NCBI GenBank assembly: GCA_035561135.1
Contig: DATMYA010000071.1
Span: 1-64,000 of the forward strand
Source of the DNA: Clostridia bacterium
Lineage (GTDB): Bacteria > Acidobacteriota > Terriglobia > Terriglobales > Acidobacteriaceae
DNA length: 64,000 nt
Direction of reading: 5' to 3'
Each line of letters opens with the position of its first letter. Position 1 is the first letter of the stretch. A model generated the notes under the pieces. The model was not told the origin of the DNA. It ran no database searches and worked only from the letters and a program-made list of their open reading frames with translations. Both the position numbers and the translations under genes were made by a program. Shown here one piece after another: positions 34,881 through 44,235 of the stretch.

Positions 34881-36188
34881 GTGAGCAGATACGTCCGCTT
34901 TGGGAACACCCTGTTGACCATGATGCTGGCCGGCTTTGCTGTCCGGATCATCGTCGTGGCGTGCATGTACAGCATGCATTTGAATCCGATTCTCGACCAC
35001 TGGAAGTTTGGTTGGGAGATGGGCCGAGTCGCCCGTTCGCTATACGCCGGGCAGGGATTCAGCTCTCCGCTTTTTGAACCCAGCGGTTCCACTGCGTGGA
35101 TGGCTCCAGGATACCCGCTGCTTCTCGCTGCCATGTTCAAGCTGTTCGGCCTGTTCAGCACCGCTTCGATATGGGCCATCCTTACTCTGAACAGCATCTT
35201 CGGCGTGGTCACCATCGCTGCTGTCTACAAGATTGCGTTGCGCGTGTTCGGAGAGGCTACGGCCAAAATCGCTGGTTGGACCTGGGCGGTATTCCCCTAC
35301 TCCATCTATCTCTCCGCCGGACGCGTCTGGGAGAACACGCTAACTACGATGCTGATGACGCTGCTCTTCCTCCTGACTCTCGAGTTGGAAGAGAAGCCCA
35401 CATTAGGAAAATGGCTTGGCTGGGGAGCTATGTGGGGCTTGGGGGCGCTTGTCAGCCCGGCTTTGACCGGCGCATTACCGTTTCTTGGCTTGTGGATCGC
35501 GTGGCGGCATCAGAAACGCGGTGTGGGGTGGCTGCCGCAAGCTGCCGTCGCCGCTCTCTTTTTCTGGGCGTTGCTATCGCCGTGGATGCTTCGTAACTGG
35601 GAGACATTCCATAGGTTCATCCCGTTGCGCGACAATTTCTGGCTGGAGCTTCACGTTGGTAATAACGGCGACACTTCCGACGTGACTCCCGACTCGTCAC
35701 ATCCATCCAACAGTATCATCGAGCGAGCGGAATGGAACCGGCTTGGCGAGCTCGGCTACATGGAAGCGAAGAAGCACGAGGTGATCGGCTTCATCAAAGC
35801 GCATCCCGCGTTCTTCGCCTGGGTTACGGTGCGGAGGTTCGTGTACACGTGGACGGGTTTCTGGACGCTCGATCCGAAGTTCTTGCATGAGGAACCGTTC
35901 CATATCCCGAATGTCCTCTTTACCACGACTTTAACTCTCTTCCTTTTGCTGGGACTCCAGCGTGCGTGGTCGAATGGGTATCGCGAGTCGATCACACCCG
36001 TCTTGCTGCTCGTAATCGCATTCCCGTTCATCTATTACCTGACGCATCCAAGCATGGATTATCGCCACCCGATTGATCCGATGATCGTGATCATGGGCGG
36101 TTATGCGGTCGTGGAATGGATGGAGCGCCGTGCCGTTGTGCCGCGAGAAGGCGAAGCCGTCGAGGAGCTTATTGCCACGGGAGACTGA
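34881..36188 (+). CDS. GT-C fold (GT39/PMT-like) membrane glycosyltransferase
   Basis: The 435-residue protein has about ten hydrophobic helices. An N-terminal loop contains WEMGRVARSLYAGQGF, and SGSTAWMAPGYPLLLAAMF follows; both are typical of dolichyl-phosphate-mannose-type transferases. The terminal stretch THPSMDYRHPIDP matches the common YR-P motif of this superfamily. Such enzymes use polyprenyl-phosphate sugars to modify proteins or lipids on the outer face of the membrane. GTG at 34881 is the start. The acceptor is unknown. Confidence 0.75.
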   Translation: MSRYVRFGNTLLTMMLAGFAVRIIVVACMYSMHLNPILDHWKFGWEMGRVARSLYAGQGFSSPLFEPSGSTAWMAPGYPLLLAAMFKLFGLFSTASIWAILTLNSIFGVVTIAAVYKIALRVFGEATAKIAGWTWAVFPYSIYLSAGRVWENTLTTMLMTLLFLLTLELEEKPTLGKWLGWGAMWGLGALVSPALTGALPFLGLWIAWRHQKRGVGWLPQAAVAALFFWALLSPWMLRNWETFHRFIPLRDNFWLELHVGNNGDTSDVTPDSSHPSNSIIERAEWNRLGELGYMEAKKHEVIGFIKAHPAFFAWVTVRRFVYTWTGFWTLDPKFLHEEPFHIPNVLFTTTLTLFLLLGLQRAWSNGYRESITPVLLLVIAFPFIYYLTHPSMDYRHPIDPMIVIMGGYAVVEWMERRAVVPREGEAVEELIATGD

Positions 36189-36190
36189 AG

Positions 36191-36236
36191 AAGCAGTGGG
36201 TAGTGGCTTCGCGCTTCTAAACACTACTCACTGCTT
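36191..36236. terminator. Bidirectional terminator between convergent genes
   Basis: A 15-base stem with one mismatch (aagcagtgggtagtg / cactactcactgctt) fills the 50-base gap between the glycosyltransferase gene and tolC. tttt follows on the plus strand. Confidence 0.85.
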
Positions 36237-36237
36237 T

Positions 36238-37557
36238 TCACCTTCCCAGCGCCCAGTCCTGTAAATCGCCCGTTGCTCGCATCAATTGCATCTGGACCCG
36301 GTAGAGTTCGAAGGTCGCATCGAGATACGCTGAGTGGCGGTCGCTGGCGTCGGCGCGAGCAGATTCAACGTCGCGTGCGGTTGCTGTGCCGCCCTGGACC
36401 TTTGCCTGAGTGGCGTCCAAGTTGCCCTGTGCCAGCTCGTACTCCAATCGGGCGACCTCGCGTGCGGCGGCCAGTTGCTTTACGCTGCGCTGCAACTTCA
36501 GAGTGTCATTAGCAACCTGGTCGCGAACGTCCTCCGCCTGTCGTTTCGCCTTGATTGCGTCAGCTTTCGCCGCCTCTGCGTGGGCACGTTGCGCTGGATT
36601 GAAAAGGGGGAACCGGATCGATGCGCCAAAGGAGAAATTGTTGCGGCTGAATTTCCGGTAGAACTCGTCGTAGTTGTTGTAAGTGGAGAGCAGGGCGTAC
36701 TGCGTCGCGAAATCGACGGACGGCAGCAGTTGCCGTGACTCCGAGCGCGCGCGGAAGTCCGCCGCTTGCGCTTTCTGGTCTGCGTACTTCGCCGCGACGC
36801 TGCTCTGCACGGCCCTCAAGGAAAGGTCGTCGCTCTGGTCCACATTCGGAGTGCGAGGTACGGAGTCAGTCACGGTTTCCAGGGATGCGGCGGGAATGCC
36901 CACCAACTTGCCGAGGCGTTCCCGCAGAACATCGGCGTTGCCCTCAGCCTCTGCCAGTCGAAGTTGCGCCCGCGCAGTCGTTAGCTGCGCCCTTTTTACG
37001 TCGAGTTCGCTGTCGATGCCTTCTTTGCGACGCTCGATGCTGATGAACTCTGCCCGCTGTCCGGCCTGCAATTGCTCACGAAGAACGCGCAGCTTTTCTG
37101 TCAAGCTGTCCAGTTCTGTATAGAGCAGCGCAGTATCCAGAATCACGGCTGCGCGCTTGTCTTCTATGTCGAGGTTGCTTGCCTGCCACTCGATCCTTGC
37201 TGCACGTACCAAATCTCTCTGCGCGAAGTTCACGACGTACTGCTGCGTATTCAAGTTAAATAGCGAGGGCGCGCTCCCGGCTATCGTCAATGGAACGCCG
37301 AAGGAATAGCCGAGGCCGGAGCCAAACACCACCGCAGGCGCATAACTCCTTCGCGCTTCGTTGTAGAGGCCGTAGGCGCGAACCCGGTCAACGGCCGCCA
37401 CCGCCATTACACCGCTGTGTTGCAGCGCGAGTTCGATGGCACGCCGAAAGGGAATCGGCTCAGCGAAAGCCAGTGGCGCCGCAAACAAGACTATCAACAG
37501 GCAGACGAAGAGCTGTCGCACAACCCGAACCACGCGTACACACGATTGCATTTCCAT
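36238..37557 (-). CDS. TolC-family outer-membrane efflux protein
   Basis: The ATG at 37557 opens a signal peptide (VRQLFVCLLIVLFAAPLAFA), and the long upstream frame is discarded; the product is 439 residues. It has the two OEP repeats of the family, rich in long helices (SLTEKLRVLREQLQAGQRAEF and VARLEYELAQGNLDATQAKVQ, each cut to its key segment). SIRFPLFNPAQRAHA is the typical beta-barrel edge. It is the last gene of an operon with the adaptor and the TPR protein and should form the outer-membrane exit duct. Confidence 0.85.
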   Translation of the reverse strand: MEMQSCVRVVRVVRQLFVCLLIVLFAAPLAFAEPIPFRRAIELALQHSGVMAVAAVDRVRAYGLYNEARRSYAPAVVFGSGLGYSFGVPLTIAGSAPSLFNLNTQQYVVNFAQRDLVRAARIEWQASNLDIEDKRAAVILDTALLYTELDSLTEKLRVLREQLQAGQRAEFISIERRKEGIDSELDVKRAQLTTARAQLRLAEAEGNADVLRERLGKLVGIPAASLETVTDSVPRTPNVDQSDDLSLRAVQSSVAAKYADQKAQAADFRARSESRQLLPSVDFATQYALLSTYNNYDEFYRKFSRNNFSFGASIRFPLFNPAQRAHAEAAKADAIKAKRQAEDVRDQVANDTLKLQRSVKQLAAAREVARLEYELAQGNLDATQAKVQGGTATARDVESARADASDRHSAYLDATFELYRVQMQLMRATGDLQDWALGR

Positions 37558-37685
37558 CACCTTACCCGGCAGCACTCCGTCAAAACTCGCGCCCGCACAG
37601 GAAGGCCGAGTATAAAACATCGGAGTCGCGACGAGCCCGTTATCGCAGTGCTGTCGTGGACAGAACGCTTCAGGATGGTGCCCTC

Positions 37686-37701
37686 GAGCTACTGAGCTGC
37701 T
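37686..37701. repeat. 16-base dispersed repeat, copy 2
   Basis: A second exact copy of gagctactgagctgct (first at 22922-22937), in the spacer between the TPR gene and tolC. It is followed by gctgag-type repeats. Confidence 0.7.
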
Positions 37702-37782
37702 GAGTCGCTGAGCGACCGCAGACCGTGTCACAAGAAAGAGTGTAGGCGCAGATAGTAAGTGGCAAGGTGACCCAAAACGAGC

Positions 37783-38754
37783 TTAACTTTGAGCTGACAC
37801 GCCGAGGCGCTTCAGGCCTTCGCGCGCGAATCTGTAATTCGAAGCCAATGCCAGCGCGGAGTTGTACTCGGCGATGGCTCTCTCGCGGTCGCCAAGTTTC
37901 GAATACATCTCGCCGATCAGTGCGTGTGCGCGGAAAGCTGGGCCCTCTTCTACTGTCCCTCCAGCCAGGTAATCGCGCATGATCTGTATTCCGCCTTGAA
38001 GGTTTCGTCCGGAGCCAGACAGCAGTTCGCCGGCATTGAACAGGTCGATTGGCTTTCGACGTGGCGAAGCCATCGCGCGCACGATTTCCTTTTCCATCTC
38101 GGCCCAGCGTTGGTTCCATTTGTAAAATCGCGCCAGTTCAACGATGAACGCTGGATCGTTGCCTGCGTCCGCTGCCTTGCGGAACAGGCGTTCCGCTTCC
38201 GGAAGATTTTTATCTTTGTTCGCGACGCGGGCTCGGATCCACAGTGCTACTGCTGGCTGAGTCCTCTCCACCTCGTCGGCAAGGCGACTCGCCTTATCCC
38301 GTCCGCCGCCGACGATTCCCGGCGCTTCAACATAAAACTCGGCCAGGTCCATGCGCACCTGCCCATCCCCCGGATTCAATTGCAGCGCTCGATAGAGTTC
38401 ATCTACGGACTTGCGTGCCAGGCCCATCGCCGAGAAGGGACTTGCGTTGTCGGCTTTCTCGCCGTAAGCCCGCCCCAGCCAGAGGTGATTCTCGTAGCTC
38501 GCCGGTTGGAGCGAGACGGCACGCTCGCCGTTGCGCGCCGCATTATCCCAGTCTTCCAGCGCGTAATACAACCGGTTCATCAGATTGAAAACTTCCGCGT
38601 TGCGCGGCTCAATCTTCGCTTTGTCCGTTAAGATGCGCAGAGCCTCATCGGCGTGCCCTCGGCTTAGCAGTTCGCGGGCAGACGTCTGAGCCATCCCCGG
38701 CACCAAGAGGATGAGTACAACCGCCAAGGGTAAAAATCTGCGAAACGTGGCCAT
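37783..38754 (-). CDS. Secreted TPR-repeat protein
   Basis: The 323-residue protein has a signal peptide (about 1-23, LPLAVVLILLVPGMA-QT) and about seven tetratricopeptide-like helices (AEVFNLMNRLYYALEDWDNA, GEMYSKLGDRERAIAEYNSA, both typical). It lies 16 bases after the adaptor gene and before tolC, so the three are probably one operon. A TPR protein inserted between adaptor and TolC is unusual and may help assemble the complex or bind cargo; that is inference. Confidence 0.83.
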   Translation of the reverse strand: MATFRRFLPLAVVLILLVPGMAQTSARELLSRGHADEALRILTDKAKIEPRNAEVFNLMNRLYYALEDWDNAARNGERAVSLQPASYENHLWLGRAYGEKADNASPFSAMGLARKSVDELYRALQLNPGDGQVRMDLAEFYVEAPGIVGGGRDKASRLADEVERTQPAVALWIRARVANKDKNLPEAERLFRKAADAGNDPAFIVELARFYKWNQRWAEMEKEIVRAMASPRRKPIDLFNAGELLSGSGRNLQGGIQIMRDYLAGGTVEEGPAFRAHALIGEMYSKLGDRERAIAEYNSALALASNYRFAREGLKRLGVSAQS

Positions 38755-38770
38755 GTCAGATTAGATGCAG

Positions 38771-40024
38771 CTACTCGACAATTTTGACCGACACGCCGTC
38801 GCGAATCGGCGTCGGGCTGAGGGATGCCAGCGCGAACATGTCCGAATCCTTTAGGCCTTCCGTGATCTCGATGTGCGTGAGATTCGCGGTTCCGATCTGC
38901 ACCTCGCGACGATCGAGCCTGCTTCCGTCGACCAAGTACATGTAGTGCTTGCCGTCTTCTTCGTGTACTGCTTCTCGGGGCACGCTGAGCGCGTTGTTAT
39001 GGCTCGCTGTGATGATGGCGACGCCGACGTTTACGTTCGGCAACAACTTCAAGTCATCGTTATCAACCTGGCAGGTGAACTCGGCAACCATGCGCGTGCC
39101 GCGGCTCACGACGGTGGTGGGGGTGCTGGTGAGTTTGCCCTGCCATACACGGCCTGGAATTGCGTCCCAGGTTACTCTCACCACTTGGCCCGGCTTCAGG
39201 CGTCCTATCTCCGGTTCGTCCACAAAGGCTCGCACCTGTACTTCACGAAGATCCGCGACTTGGATGACCAGATCGCCGCCGTTGACGAAAGCTCCCTGTC
39301 GCACCGGGATGGCATAGACCGTGCCATCGAACGGCGCGGTTACATTGGCGTTGGCGAGTACCGCCTGGGCAGCTTCATATGCAGCTCGCGAGTCGGCTAT
39401 GTCCGCCTGCACGCGCGCCATCTCCTCCTTGGAGTAGCGGCCGGTTCCTTTCTGCTGCAATAGCTTCAGGTCGGCTTCCGCACGGCGCAGACGATCTTCA
39501 GCGGCCTGCACCTCCGCGTCACTGGCGGCCCCGCGCTGTTGCAACCGCCGCAACGCTTCCAGGTTCCGCCGCGAAGCGTCAAGCTCAGCCTGGGCCTTCA
39601 CCAGGTCAGCATTGCGTGTCAGCACTTCCTCGCGTGTGCCGCCAGCCTGAACGGATGCCTGCACGGACTCCGCCGCCCGCAATTGTGCCAACGCATGGCT
39701 GGCGGTCGAGCGAGCCTCAGAATCCTCGAGTTGCAGCAGCAGTTGTCCACGCCGGACGCGGTCGCCCTCATGCACGAGGATCTTCTTTACGGTCGTACCA
39801 AATGGGGCGTGGGCCTCGAAGTTCTGTGTCGGCTCCACCTTGCCATTCGTTGTGATCGTGCTCGTTATGTCCTGTCGCGCCGCCTGGGCAACCTGCACAC
39901 GGATTCTGCGAGGCCGCAATGACGTTAATGCGCTGAGTACCACCACGACCACCAGGATGCCAGCCACGATGAGCCAGCGCCGCCGCTTATTCTTGAGTTC
40001 CGTTTCGTTCTCGAGTTTTGCCAT
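38771..40024 (-). CDS. HlyD/MacA-type efflux periplasmic adaptor
   Basis: The 417-residue protein has one N-terminal helix (about 16-34, WLIVAGILVVVVVLSAL). The lipoyl-like half-motifs are FEAHAPFGTTVKKILVHEGDRV and ANVTAPFDGTVYAIPVRQGAF, shown here by their first residues. A long coiled-coil hairpin (about 100-200) and a beta-barrel domain lie around them. It joins an inner-membrane transporter to TolC. The operon holds no inner-membrane pump; the MacB-like permease at 33563 is the nearest candidate. Confidence 0.88.
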   Translation of the reverse strand: MAKLENETELKNKRRRWLIVAGILVVVVVLSALTSLRPRRIRVQVAQAARQDITSTITTNGKVEPTQNFEAHAPFGTTVKKILVHEGDRVRRGQLLLQLEDSEARSTASHALAQLRAAESVQASVQAGGTREEVLTRNADLVKAQAELDASRRNLEALRRLQQRGAASDAEVQAAEDRLRRAEADLKLLQQKGTGRYSKEEMARVQADIADSRAAYEAAQAVLANANVTAPFDGTVYAIPVRQGAFVNGGDLVIQVADLREVQVRAFVDEPEIGRLKPGQVVRVTWDAIPGRVWQGKLTSTPTTVVSRGTRMVAEFTCQVDNDDLKLLPNVNVGVAIITASHNNALSVPREAVHEEDGKHYMYLVDGSRLDRREVQIGTANLTHIEITEGLKDSDMFALASLSPTPIRDGVSVKIVE

Positions 40025-40158
40025 GTAAGTAGAAGTTTGCGTAAGTATAACTTCCTGCTGGAGCTTTTTGCGCGCAACCGTTGAAGGGTAGGAGCTTCAG
40101 CCCGCGATTGCAAGCCCTACCAGGAGCCTGCGCCTAACGGAACAGCGCATCGCTTCGA

Positions 40159-40205
40159 AACCTCATTTTGAAAAACCTCATCTCAAAACTATCGAGAAAC
40201 CTCAC
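40159..40205. repeat. Direct repeats upstream of yihY
   Basis: Three copies of an aacctca core, each preceded by a run of A (gaaacctca, aaaacctca, gaaacctca), are spaced by about 15-25 bases in the divergent promoter region. They might be an operator or a chance repeat. Confidence 0.4.
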
Positions 40206-40235
40206 TTATGGGCTAAGAATTCCAGTAGGAGCCGT

Positions 40236-41141
40236 ATGCAATTGGTCCAATGGAAGAACGTAGTCTGGAACGCGTTGAAGGATGTGGACAAGAACCATAC
40301 CCTCTCGTTCGCCGCCGGACTGTCTTACTATTTCGTCATGGCCCTCTTCCCGGCGCTGGTGGCGCTCGGGGCGCTCGTAGCTTACCTGCCGGTACCGAAC
40401 CTGTTTGAGCAGATTCTCGGGCTGATGGCGGGCTTTGTTCCGGCGGATAGCATGGGAATCGTTCGCCAGGTTGCTGCGGACGTGATTTCCCCGAACAAAG
40501 GCAAGCTGCTCTCGGCAGGCCTGATCGGCGCCCTGTGGGCTGTCTCCAGCGGCTTCGCCGGTATGATCGAAGCCCTCAACGTCGCCTACGACGTGCCCGA
40601 GACGCGAGCCATATGGAAGACGCGTCTGCTTGCGATCGGGCTATCATTCGTAATCGGCACCTTGCTGCTAGGCGCACTCGCAGTCATGCTCGTTGGCCCA
40701 CGTTTCGGAGAGTGGCTCTCGGCCAAGCTGCACCTGAGCTGGGCTTTCGCTTTGGCATGGCCTTACCTGCGATGGTCTGTGACGGTCGCGTTTACCGTCG
40801 TTGCCATCGAGGCGCTCTACTTCCTCGCACCCAACGTAAAGCAGCGTTTTCGCTGCACGCTTCACGGAGCCATTATCGCCGTTGGAGCGTGGATCGCGCT
40901 CTCATACCTGCTCGGCATCTACTTCCGCACGTTCGCCAATTTCAACAAGACCTATGGCGCCCTCGGGGCTGCCGTCGCTCTCATGGTGTGGCTCTACTGG
41001 ACCGGATTTGCCATCCTCATGGGTGCGGAGATCAACTCCGAAATTTTGCAGGAGAGTGGCGACGGACGTCTGCCGCTGAAGGAAGTTCCTCCTGAGTCCG
41101 TTCGTCCCAAGCCGGCCACCGAGAGCGAACTCGCCGCCTGA
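40236..41141 (+). CDS. YihY/BrkB family membrane protein
   Basis: The 301-residue protein has six hydrophobic helices with the family features FAAGLSYYFVMALFPALVAL near the N-terminus and NKTYGALGAAVALMVWLYWTGFAILMG near the C-terminus (given by key residues NKTYG and MVWLYW). YihY proteins were once proposed as RNase BN, which is now rejected; their function is unclear. The C-terminal 30 residues are polar. It is divergent from the adaptor gene. Upstream, three aacctca-type direct repeats occur around 40159-40203. Confidence 0.88.
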   Translation: MQLVQWKNVVWNALKDVDKNHTLSFAAGLSYYFVMALFPALVALGALVAYLPVPNLFEQILGLMAGFVPADSMGIVRQVAADVISPNKGKLLSAGLIGALWAVSSGFAGMIEALNVAYDVPETRAIWKTRLLAIGLSFVIGTLLLGALAVMLVGPRFGEWLSAKLHLSWAFALAWPYLRWSVTVAFTVVAIEALYFLAPNVKQRFRCTLHGAIIAVGAWIALSYLLGIYFRTFANFNKTYGALGAAVALMVWLYWTGFAILMGAEINSEILQESGDGRLPLKEVPPESVRPKPATESELAA

Positions 41142-41245
41142 GCGCGCGAGCGCCAACGATGGAACAAGAGAAGCCGCTGAGAAAATGAACTGCCGCTGAG
41201 TCCCTCAGTTGCCCGCGTTCAGAGCTGCTCCTTTACAATAACCAC

Positions 41246-41662
41246 ATGCCTCGAAAGTCCAAAGCTACGAAACTCGGCTACACGCCGGAGCACGCCGAAG
41301 CCGGGCTCGATTTTAACTTTCCCGAGATAGAGACCTGGCCGAACCAGTTTCCCGGATACGAAATCGAGATCGATATTCCCGAGTTCACCTCTGTCTGCCC
41401 TAAGACTGGCCTGCCGGATTTCGGCACGGTCTGGATACGCTACATGCCGGATAAGTTCTGCTTCGAACTCAAGTCGCTGAAGGAGTACATCAACTCCTAT
41501 CGCAACCTTGGGATTTTTCAGGAGAACGTCGTTAACCGGATCCTCGCGGACGTCGTGAAAGCGACCAAGCCGGTGTGGGCTGAAGTGCGCGGCGAATTCC
41601 ATCCGCGCGGTGGCCTGGGTACTCTGGTAGTCGCGCGCTGGCCTCGGCCAAAGCAGAAGTAG
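41246..41662 (+). CDS. queF: NADPH-dependent 7-cyano-7-deazaguanine reductase
   Basis: The 138-residue protein is a type I QueF, which reduces preQ0 to preQ1 in queuosine synthesis. The catalytic cysteine lies in FTSVCPKTGLPDFG, and the family motif ELKSLKEYINSYRN is near residue 75. Length matches the unimodular Bacillus-type enzyme. queC, queD and queE are not in the window. No preQ1 riboswitch was seen in the 100 bases upstream. An MFS gene follows 44 bases later. Confidence 0.95.
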   Translation: MPRKSKATKLGYTPEHAEAGLDFNFPEIETWPNQFPGYEIEIDIPEFTSVCPKTGLPDFGTVWIRYMPDKFCFELKSLKEYINSYRNLGIFQENVVNRILADVVKATKPVWAEVRGEFHPRGGLGTLVVARWPRPKQK

Positions 41663-41706
41663 AACCTAGCGCCTAAGCTGTCCAAACTGCTATAGTCCGC
41701 GAACGC

Positions 41707-42942
41707 ATGACGAAAAATTACGCGCGGATAGCGCTTGTCCTTCTCACGGCGCTTAACTTCGTCAACTACATCGACCGCTCGGTATTGTTCGCTGTACAGC
41801 CTCTTGTGCAGGCCGAGTTCCGCCGCTCTGACGCGCAATTCGGGCTGCTCACCTCCGCATTCTTTATCTGCTACATGGTTACAGCGCCGTTCGTCGGACT
41901 GCTCGCCGACCGTTTCGCGCGCAAGTGGATCATGGTTTGTGGCGCGCTGGTGTGGAGTGCCGCAACGCTGCTAACCGCCTTTACGTCAACTTTCGAAATG
42001 CTGCTCGTTCGCCACACCGTCGTCGGGATCGGGGAAGCAACGTTCGTTACCATCGCACCCGCCTTCCTTTCGGATATGTTTCCCGAGCACAGGCGGGGTC
42101 GCGTGCTCTCAGTTTTTTACCTGGCCATTCCGGTCGGCACTGCCATGGGGTATCTCCTCGGCGGATACATGGGACACCACTTCGGCTGGCGTTATCCGTT
42201 CTATGTTGCAGCGATTCCAGGCTTCGTACTGGCCGGGGCGTTCGCGTTCATGCCTGAACCCATACGTGGCGCACATGATTCCATCAAGGAAACGCTAGAA
42301 CGCGGAACCCTGCTCGGCCTGATGCGTAACAAGGCGTTCTGGACCTGCTCGCTGGGCATGGCGATGATGACCTTCGCCGTGGGCGGAATGCAGGTCTGGA
42401 TGCCGACGTTCCTCTCGCGGATGCGTAACATACCCCTGGTTGAAGCGAATCGCGCGTTCGGCATCATGACGCTGGTCAGCGGCATTTTCGCAACGCTGCT
42501 CGGCGGCTGGCTCGGCGACCGCGCACTGCGACACACGCAGGGCGGTTACTATCTGGTCTCGGCGATCGGAATGACTCTCGCTCTGCCCGCGATCGTTATC
42601 GCCGTAACGTTCACCAATCGCGCTTTGTTCCCAGCCATTTTCTTCGGCGAATTTTTTCTGCTGCTCAACACCGCGCCATTGAATGCGGCGCTCGTAAACT
42701 CGGTCGGCGCGCACATACGTGCAACTGCGGTTGCCGTGAACCTGTTTGTCATTCACCTGCTGGGCGATGCTTTCTCTCCCACCTTAATGGGTTACGTCTC
42801 AGACCGTACGAACCTGCAGACGGCATTCCTCGCAGCCAGTGTCGCCGTACTCGTCTCGGCCGTCATTCTCTTCTACGGTATGAGATTCGCGCCGCCCATC
42901 CGCACTCCTGAAGAGGTGCGCGCAGGAGCGGGACACCTGTGA
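41707..42942 (+). CDS. MFS transporter (Spinster-like)
   Basis: The 411-residue protein has twelve hydrophobic helices and an opening ALNFVNYIDRSVLFAVQP typical of Spinster/ExuT-like MFS members. The cytoplasmic motif GLLADRFARKWIM lies between helices 2 and 3. The second half repeats the fold (GGWLGDRALRHTQGGYY). Spinster-type members carry sphingolipids or other lipids, others carry organic acids. Its stop overlaps the GTG start of the glycosyltransferase gene by four bases, so a linked role in lipid or glycan handling is possible. Confidence 0.87.
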   Translation: MTKNYARIALVLLTALNFVNYIDRSVLFAVQPLVQAEFRRSDAQFGLLTSAFFICYMVTAPFVGLLADRFARKWIMVCGALVWSAATLLTAFTSTFEMLLVRHTVVGIGEATFVTIAPAFLSDMFPEHRRGRVLSVFYLAIPVGTAMGYLLGGYMGHHFGWRYPFYVAAIPGFVLAGAFAFMPEPIRGAHDSIKETLERGTLLGLMRNKAFWTCSLGMAMMTFAVGGMQVWMPTFLSRMRNIPLVEANRAFGIMTLVSGIFATLLGGWLGDRALRHTQGGYYLVSAIGMTLALPAIVIAVTFTNRALFPAIFFGEFFLLLNTAPLNAALVNSVGAHIRATAVAVNLFVIHLLGDAFSPTLMGYVSDRTNLQTAFLAASVAVLVSAVILFYGMRFAPPIRTPEEVRAGAGHL

Positions 42943-44180
42943 GCTGGTTCCATCCAGTTGCGGGCTGGGTTCTGGCTTTGGTCTGGGCAGGTCACCTGGT
43001 GGACGCCGCTCTCGGGATGCGGCGCATTGTAGATATCTCTACACCTGAGTGGGATATTCCAGAGGCTAAGCTTGTAGGCTTAACAGGGAAGCCTGCGCTG
43101 CCGCATGTGACCATCGTCGTGCCTGCCCGCAACGAGGAGCTCAACATAGAAGAGGCGCTGCACTCGCTGATCGCGCTTGATTACGACAATTACCGCATCA
43201 TTGCCGTTGACGACCGTTCCACCGATCGCACGGGCGAGATTATGGACGGCATCGTGTCCCAGTCGAACGGCCTCCTCCGCGTGCTGCACGTACGCGAACT
43301 CCCGAAGGGATGGCTTGGCAAGACCCACGCCATGTGGCTCGCCGCCGGTGAAAGTGTTGAGGAAGACCAGCAGAATCGCGGCGATGACTGGATACTCTTT
43401 ACCGACGCTGATGTGGTGTTTCGTTCGGACGCGCTGCGCCGCGCCATCGCCTGCGCCGAGCACGAACGCGCCGGCCACCTTGTTCTTTTCCCGACTCTGA
43501 TCACGCGGTGTTGGGATGAACGCATGATGATCGGCTTCTTCCATGCGATGTTCGCGTTGTCACAGCGCCCGTGGAAGGTGAGCGATCCTGACTCTGCCGA
43601 CTATGCCGGCATAGGCGCCTTCAACCTGGTCCGGCGTAGCGCTTACGAAGAAATTGGCACGTATAAACGCCTGCGCCTCGCGGTTATCGATGACATGATG
43701 CTTGGGTATGTATTGAAGAAGAACGGCTTCGAGCAACGTAATGTTCTCGGACGCGACCTCATACGGCTTCACTGGGCGGCAGGGGCTCTCGGCATCGTCA
43801 ACAACCTGACGAAGAACTTTTTCGCGTTCATGCGCTTTAACTGGATACTGGCCGTATTTGCGTGTCTGGCTGTTTTGTCGATCAACCTCGGCCCCTTTAT
43901 CGGCGTGCTGTCCGCAGATGGATGGTCGCGCTGGGCGTACGTGGTTGCACTTGTTTGCCTCGCGCTGATGTACGTGGAAATGAATAAACGCACAGGCATT
44001 TCGTTCTGGTACTTTTTTCTGCACCCTGTCAGCACCATGCTCTTCAGCTACTCCATTCTGCGTTCAACGGTCGTAACTCTTGCGCAGGGCGGCATTAGGT
44101 GGCGCGGGACCATGTACTCACTGGATGAACTGCGGAAGGGATTGGAGACGGAGCCGAGCGTAACTCGCCAACGTAACTAG
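42939..44180 (+). CDS. GT2 family membrane glycosyltransferase (HpnB/HpnI-like possible)
   Basis: The GTG at 42939 overlaps the MFS stop (GTGA). The 413-residue protein has an N-terminal helix, a GT2 catalytic domain and C-terminal helices. The catalytic domain carries VPARNEELNIEEAL, DDRSTDRTGE, FTDADVVF and the loop DDMMLGYVLKK. The layout resembles hopene-associated glycosyltransferase HpnB and ceramide-type glucosyltransferases. With hpnJ 10 kb away the hopanoid option is attractive but unproven. It is followed 55 bases later by another GT2 gene. Confidence 0.8.
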   Translation: MSWFHPVAGWVLALVWAGHLVDAALGMRRIVDISTPEWDIPEAKLVGLTGKPALPHVTIVVPARNEELNIEEALHSLIALDYDNYRIIAVDDRSTDRTGEIMDGIVSQSNGLLRVLHVRELPKGWLGKTHAMWLAAGESVEEDQQNRGDDWILFTDADVVFRSDALRRAIACAEHERAGHLVLFPTLITRCWDERMMIGFFHAMFALSQRPWKVSDPDSADYAGIGAFNLVRRSAYEEIGTYKRLRLAVIDDMMLGYVLKKNGFEQRNVLGRDLIRLHWAAGALGIVNNLTKNFFAFMRFNWILAVFACLAVLSINLGPFIGVLSADGWSRWAYVVALVCLALMYVEMNKRTGISFWYFFLHPVSTMLFSYSILRSTVVTLAQGGIRWRGTMYSLDELRKGLETEPSVTRQRN

Positions 44181-44235
44181 AAGCTTTCCAATCACACTTG
44201 TTCTCGCAGCGGGAAACCAGCCTGGGAAAGGTATA

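Noticed and set aside
41142..41245. Possible preQ1 riboswitch before queF
   Set aside because: No pseudoknot pattern with the conserved A-rich tail is present; the gap has only short cgctgag-type repeats.
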